Source: Dromiciops gliroides
Lineage: Eukaryota; Chordata; Mammalia; Microbiotheria; Microbiotheriidae
Direction: 5' to 3'
Assembly: GCF_019393635.1 (NCBI RefSeq)
Contig: NC_057864.1
Coordinates: 476,426,617-476,490,616 of the forward strand
Length of the DNA: 64,000 nt
The position numbers were made by a program, and so were the translations under genes. A model generated the notes under the pieces. It saw nothing but the letters and a program-made list of their open reading frames with translations. It did no database searches and had not been told where the DNA came from. Numbering within the stretch: the first letter of the stretch is position 1; every line of letters starts with the position of its first letter. Shown piece by piece: positions 60,975 to 64,000 of the stretch.

Positions 60975-61820
60975 AAAAGGACAGAGGCCAGGGAGGTCGG
61001 GGAGCTGGAATCAGAGTGACGTGGCAGCAAGCTGGTAATGCACACAGCAGGGTGTCCTTTGCTAAAGGATGTCCCCCCCGGGAGCCCATCTCCTCATCCC
61101 CCAGCTTAGGACCACAGGATTCAGGGCTGGCTGAGTCCTGAAGCCCAGTTCCTTCAGAGGTGCTGAGTGAATCCTCCCGCTGTGCCTTCAAGATCAGTCA
61201 GTCCAAGCACATCCCCATATTCTGATGGCTCATCGCCCTAACCCAGCATCGCCTTGGTTCCTACTGCATAAAAGATTTCAGCTACTTGCTCTCACTTCCA
61301 TGTCACTGACCAATAATATGTTTTGATTCAATTAAATGTTTCTGTTCCAGACACTACTTTTTCCACTAATGCTCTCCTCCGGTGTCTCAGCCTGGTCTGG
61401 AAGAACGACTCTGCCCACTTCTGTCTCCGGAGACAGAAAGGCTTCAAGTAGAGGCCTGTGTACTGTCCTAGAGCCAAGTTCAGAGAGCTTCATTCTGGCC
61501 AGCCACAGGATGCCCAGTTCTTCAGCCATGACAACTCAGGAGACCAAGCGTCAGATGCCCGGGATTCGAGCCCCAGCTACAGTGCTGTGTACCCTTGGGC
61601 AGCTTCTTTTAATCCTATCCAATGGGAACAGTATTGCTGACGCTACTTCTCAGGGTAGTGATGAAAACAGAAATATAAACCAGAAAGTGTTATATAAATG
61701 TAACTTATTGTAAGGGGTGATAAACTAATAGGGAAAGATCAAGAGAGGGGATGATGGATGGAGCTTAAAGCCCTGGAAGATGTGGGTTAAAGGGTTCTGT
61801 TCCTCACCCCCTTCCCTGTC
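60975..61820. other. Intergenic, nothing recognised
   Basis: Short ORFs only. Confidence 0.45.
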
Positions 61821-61824
61821 ATTT

Positions 61825-61890
61825 CTGTATATGTATCCACAGTGCCTCGCATGGTTCCTGGCATGTAGGCACTTAATAAATCCTTTTTGT
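61825..61890 (+). repeat. L2-type 3' end
   Basis: ATGGTTCCTGGCATGTAGGC, ACTTAATAAATCCTTTTTG. Confidence 0.55.
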
Positions 61891-62976
61891 TTGAAAGAGG
61901 ACAGCTGAAAGGATTCATTTTGGGGGGAGGAGGGGGGACACCATACTTATTCCTGTCTCCCAAGTCCTCACACTGTTTGGGCAGGTGGGGGGGGGGCCGC
62001 TTCACAAACTGTCTCACACCTAACCACAGGAGAGGATTTCCCCAGGCCTTGGCCTAAGGAATTTCTTCTGACCTGGGAGAATGGGAAGATTCAGGAGCTC
62101 CGAAATTCCTTCTGGGGGTAAGGAAAGTGGAAACTACAGAAGCTCTGTGTCTGGGCCAGCCAGACCAAGCCGCCACATCGTCTAGGCTTCATCCGGTGTA
62201 TTCATTGTCACCTTGACTCGGTCAAATGCTGCTTCTCCTTTGCCCTGCCTACTTGCAAGAGCATGCCAAGCCCTGACACCACAGACCAGTTGAGGACAGC
62301 ACCGGCTAAGGCTTTCTGTGACAAGGCCCCAGACAGGAAGGCTGAGCGGGGTCAGTATCTCCAAGGCCCTTCATGGAAGCTCCCGGCTATCTTCACCATC
62401 ACAAGCCAGGAGGGGAGCCACATCTCCTTCCTGTATGCTCAGGGCTCCCATGTCAAGGCAGTGGAAGAGTTAAAAATTTGCCTCTTGGAAAAGCCAGGAA
62501 CCTGGGTCTGTGGTCTGTTTCAATGCCCCAAGTAAGCCTTGGTTTGTGCAAGGAAAGGACTCCACGAAGGTTACCGTCGGTATTACTTTAAGAGAACCAC
62601 ACTGGGGAGGAGAGTGGCTTCTCCAGGAATCCATTGGTTAGGTCTCAGGTAAAGGGAAGAATCCTCCTGCCAAGTAACTGATACCTTTGGGTCTAGAAGG
62701 AGTTTCAGATTTTCTTAAAGCAAAAAAAAAAAAAAAACCACGTAAGTTGGTCCAGCGAGCCTCGTGGAACGGGGACAGATCTCTGGCAAGGGCTGCCCGA
62801 GGAGCCTGACAGGTTGATTACTATGCTGTGACATGATTTATTTATGAAGAATTCGAATTAGCCGAGGTGAGCCACCTTGCTCACTTCTCAGATGGTTTGC
62901 TCCAATGGAAATGGTTTGGTCTGCAACAAGCAAGCACTTCCTTATTATCCCTCATTACGCATAGGTACCTGCAAGT

Positions 62977-62993
62977 GTGAGCATGCGTGTGCA

Positions 62994-63046
<53 letters not shown>
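62977..63046 (+). repeat. (TG)n with GCATGCGTG prefix
   Basis: GAGCATGCGTGTGCATGCGT, then about 23 GT units; alternating purine-pyrimidine throughout. Confidence 0.97.
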
Positions 63047-63047
<1 letters not shown>

Positions 63048-63185
63048 TGCTGGATATCACATTCTCAACGCTCCCTTTGTTTCCAGGTTTAGATCACTTT
63101 TCTCTAGCCCGGCTCGCCTCCTGCCTGCCAATCACCTACTTCCCCTCCCCCTTCTGCCCAGTCAGGGTCACATCCTGGGCCTCCA

Positions 63186-63207
63186 GTTAATGAAGTTTCT
63201 CATTAAC
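63186..63207. promoter_or_regulatory. Homeodomain-type inverted repeat
   Basis: GTTAATGA, six bases, TCATTAAC: perfect 8-bp arms. Confidence 0.4.
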
Positions 63208-63419
63208 CAGCCAACTTCAAGTCTCTCCCTCCTTCCCCAGAGGCAAGCCCACTGGGGTGATGAGCCCCACCCCTCCCACTGCCAACCTCACCAGAGGAAA
63301 CTGCAAAGCACAGCCCCTTTAGTTGGGGGGGGTATCACTGAGGGACCTACCTCGTGCCCCCCCCAAAAAAACAGTGCACACACAATCCTTTCTATGATGA
63401 AGCTTTTCAAGGGCCTCCA

Positions 63420-63433
63420 GTTGCCATGGCAAC
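63420..63433. promoter_or_regulatory. Palindromic X-box (RFX site)
   Basis: GTTGCCATGGCAAC is a perfect 14-bp palindrome that fits the RFX X-box half-sites GTTRCC/GGYAAC with no gap. Confidence 0.55.
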
Positions 63434-63674
63434 ACTTCTCCCTAGCAGGCCCATCGGCCCCTCCCAAGGGCCCGTCCCCATGGTGAGAACATCACAGCCT
63501 CCTCCCCCAACCTGCTTCCAGCCCACCAGATGGTCCTCTGAGGTCCTGGGGGAAAGGAGGCTGACTCAGGACCCCACAGACGCAATTACCTGCCTCCAGG
63601 CTGATGCCCCAGATCCCCTAGGATGCTTGGCCTCAAAGGGAATAAACCCTGGCCAAGCCTCAACCCCAGTATTG

Positions 63675-63800
63675 GGTAGACCACTGGGCTTAAGAGTCAG
63701 AAGACCTGGGTTCAAATCCCAGCTTTACCGCTTTGTGTCTGATGACCATAAGTAATTCACTTCTCTCGAGGTCTCTTGGTCTTTGTAAAATCCGAGATTG
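63675..63800 (+). repeat. MIR-type SINE
   Basis: AGACCTGGGTTCAAATCCCA, followed by a decayed CTTTGTAAAATC. Confidence 0.6.
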
Positions 63801-64000
63801 GATCAGAACTGAGGAGTTCTTGTCTGTGTTATGGGCCCCTCTGGCAGCCTGGTGAAGCCTACAGACCCCTTCTCAGAATGGCTTTAAAAGCACAAAATCC
63901 AGAGGATTATAAAGGAAACCAATTACAACCAAACAAAGTCATCAAAATTGTTTTTAACAACCACAGTTGGGCACAGTGGGGGGCATCTATGATCCCTGGA

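Noticed and set aside
58140-63900. VPS37D exons on the minus strand
   Set aside because: Expected by synteny, but no coding exon could be recognised; the gene probably begins beyond the window.

Overview
This is a stretch of nuclear genome from a marsupial. It carries many copies of one young tRNA-derived SINE of the marsupial Mar-1 (CORE-SINE) kind, about 30 full or partial copies, many with clean target-site duplications. It also has CR1/L3, L2 and MIR-type fossils, long TG/CA microsatellites and two CpG islands at gene starts. I cannot name the species.

Three host genes are present. STX1A (syntaxin 1A, plus strand) runs from a CpG-island first exon at 6317 to a stop at 45271. It has ten coding exons, all GT-AG, and encodes 288 aa, with a first intron of 27 kb. 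BUD23 (WBSCR22, 18S rRNA m7G methyltransferase, minus strand) runs from 56524 down to 49584. It has twelve coding exons and encodes 282 aa. DNAJC30 (mitochondrial J-protein, plus strand) is a single exon at 56796-57452 encoding 218 aa. STX1A and BUD23 converge tail to tail; BUD23 and DNAJC30 diverge from one CpG-island promoter of about 270 bp. This is the gene order of the human 7q11.23 (Williams-Beuren) interval, here with STX1A on the plus strand.

Region by region: 1-5900 is intergenic and rich in old SINE/CR1 copies. 5930-6560 is the STX1A CpG island. 6347-33374 is intron 1, with many nested Mar-1 insertions, a broken-up CR1, an internal 195-bp duplication and a degenerate 21-bp minisatellite. 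33375-45271 holds the other STX1A exons, and 45272-46755 its 3' UTR. 46760-49160 is intergenic (L2, Mar-1). 49165-56524 is BUD23. 56240-57480 is the second CpG island with DNAJC30. 58045-64000 is intergenic, with no gene recognised but with two striking palindromic motifs near 63.2-63.4 kb.

STX1A acts at the neuronal plasma membrane in vesicle fusion. BUD23 acts in the nucleus on small-subunit ribosome maturation, and DNAJC30 acts in mitochondria; the three are linked by position and promoter sharing rather than by one pathway. I found no previously unknown coding system. The most interesting signals are regulatory: an RE1-like site in STX1A intron 1, an upstream ORF whose stop overlaps the STX1A start, a strong alternative acceptor that would truncate syntaxin just after the zero-layer glutamine, a perfect TISU element on the DNAJC30 start, CTCF-core matches (one inside a solo LTR), and an inverted Mar-1 pair.
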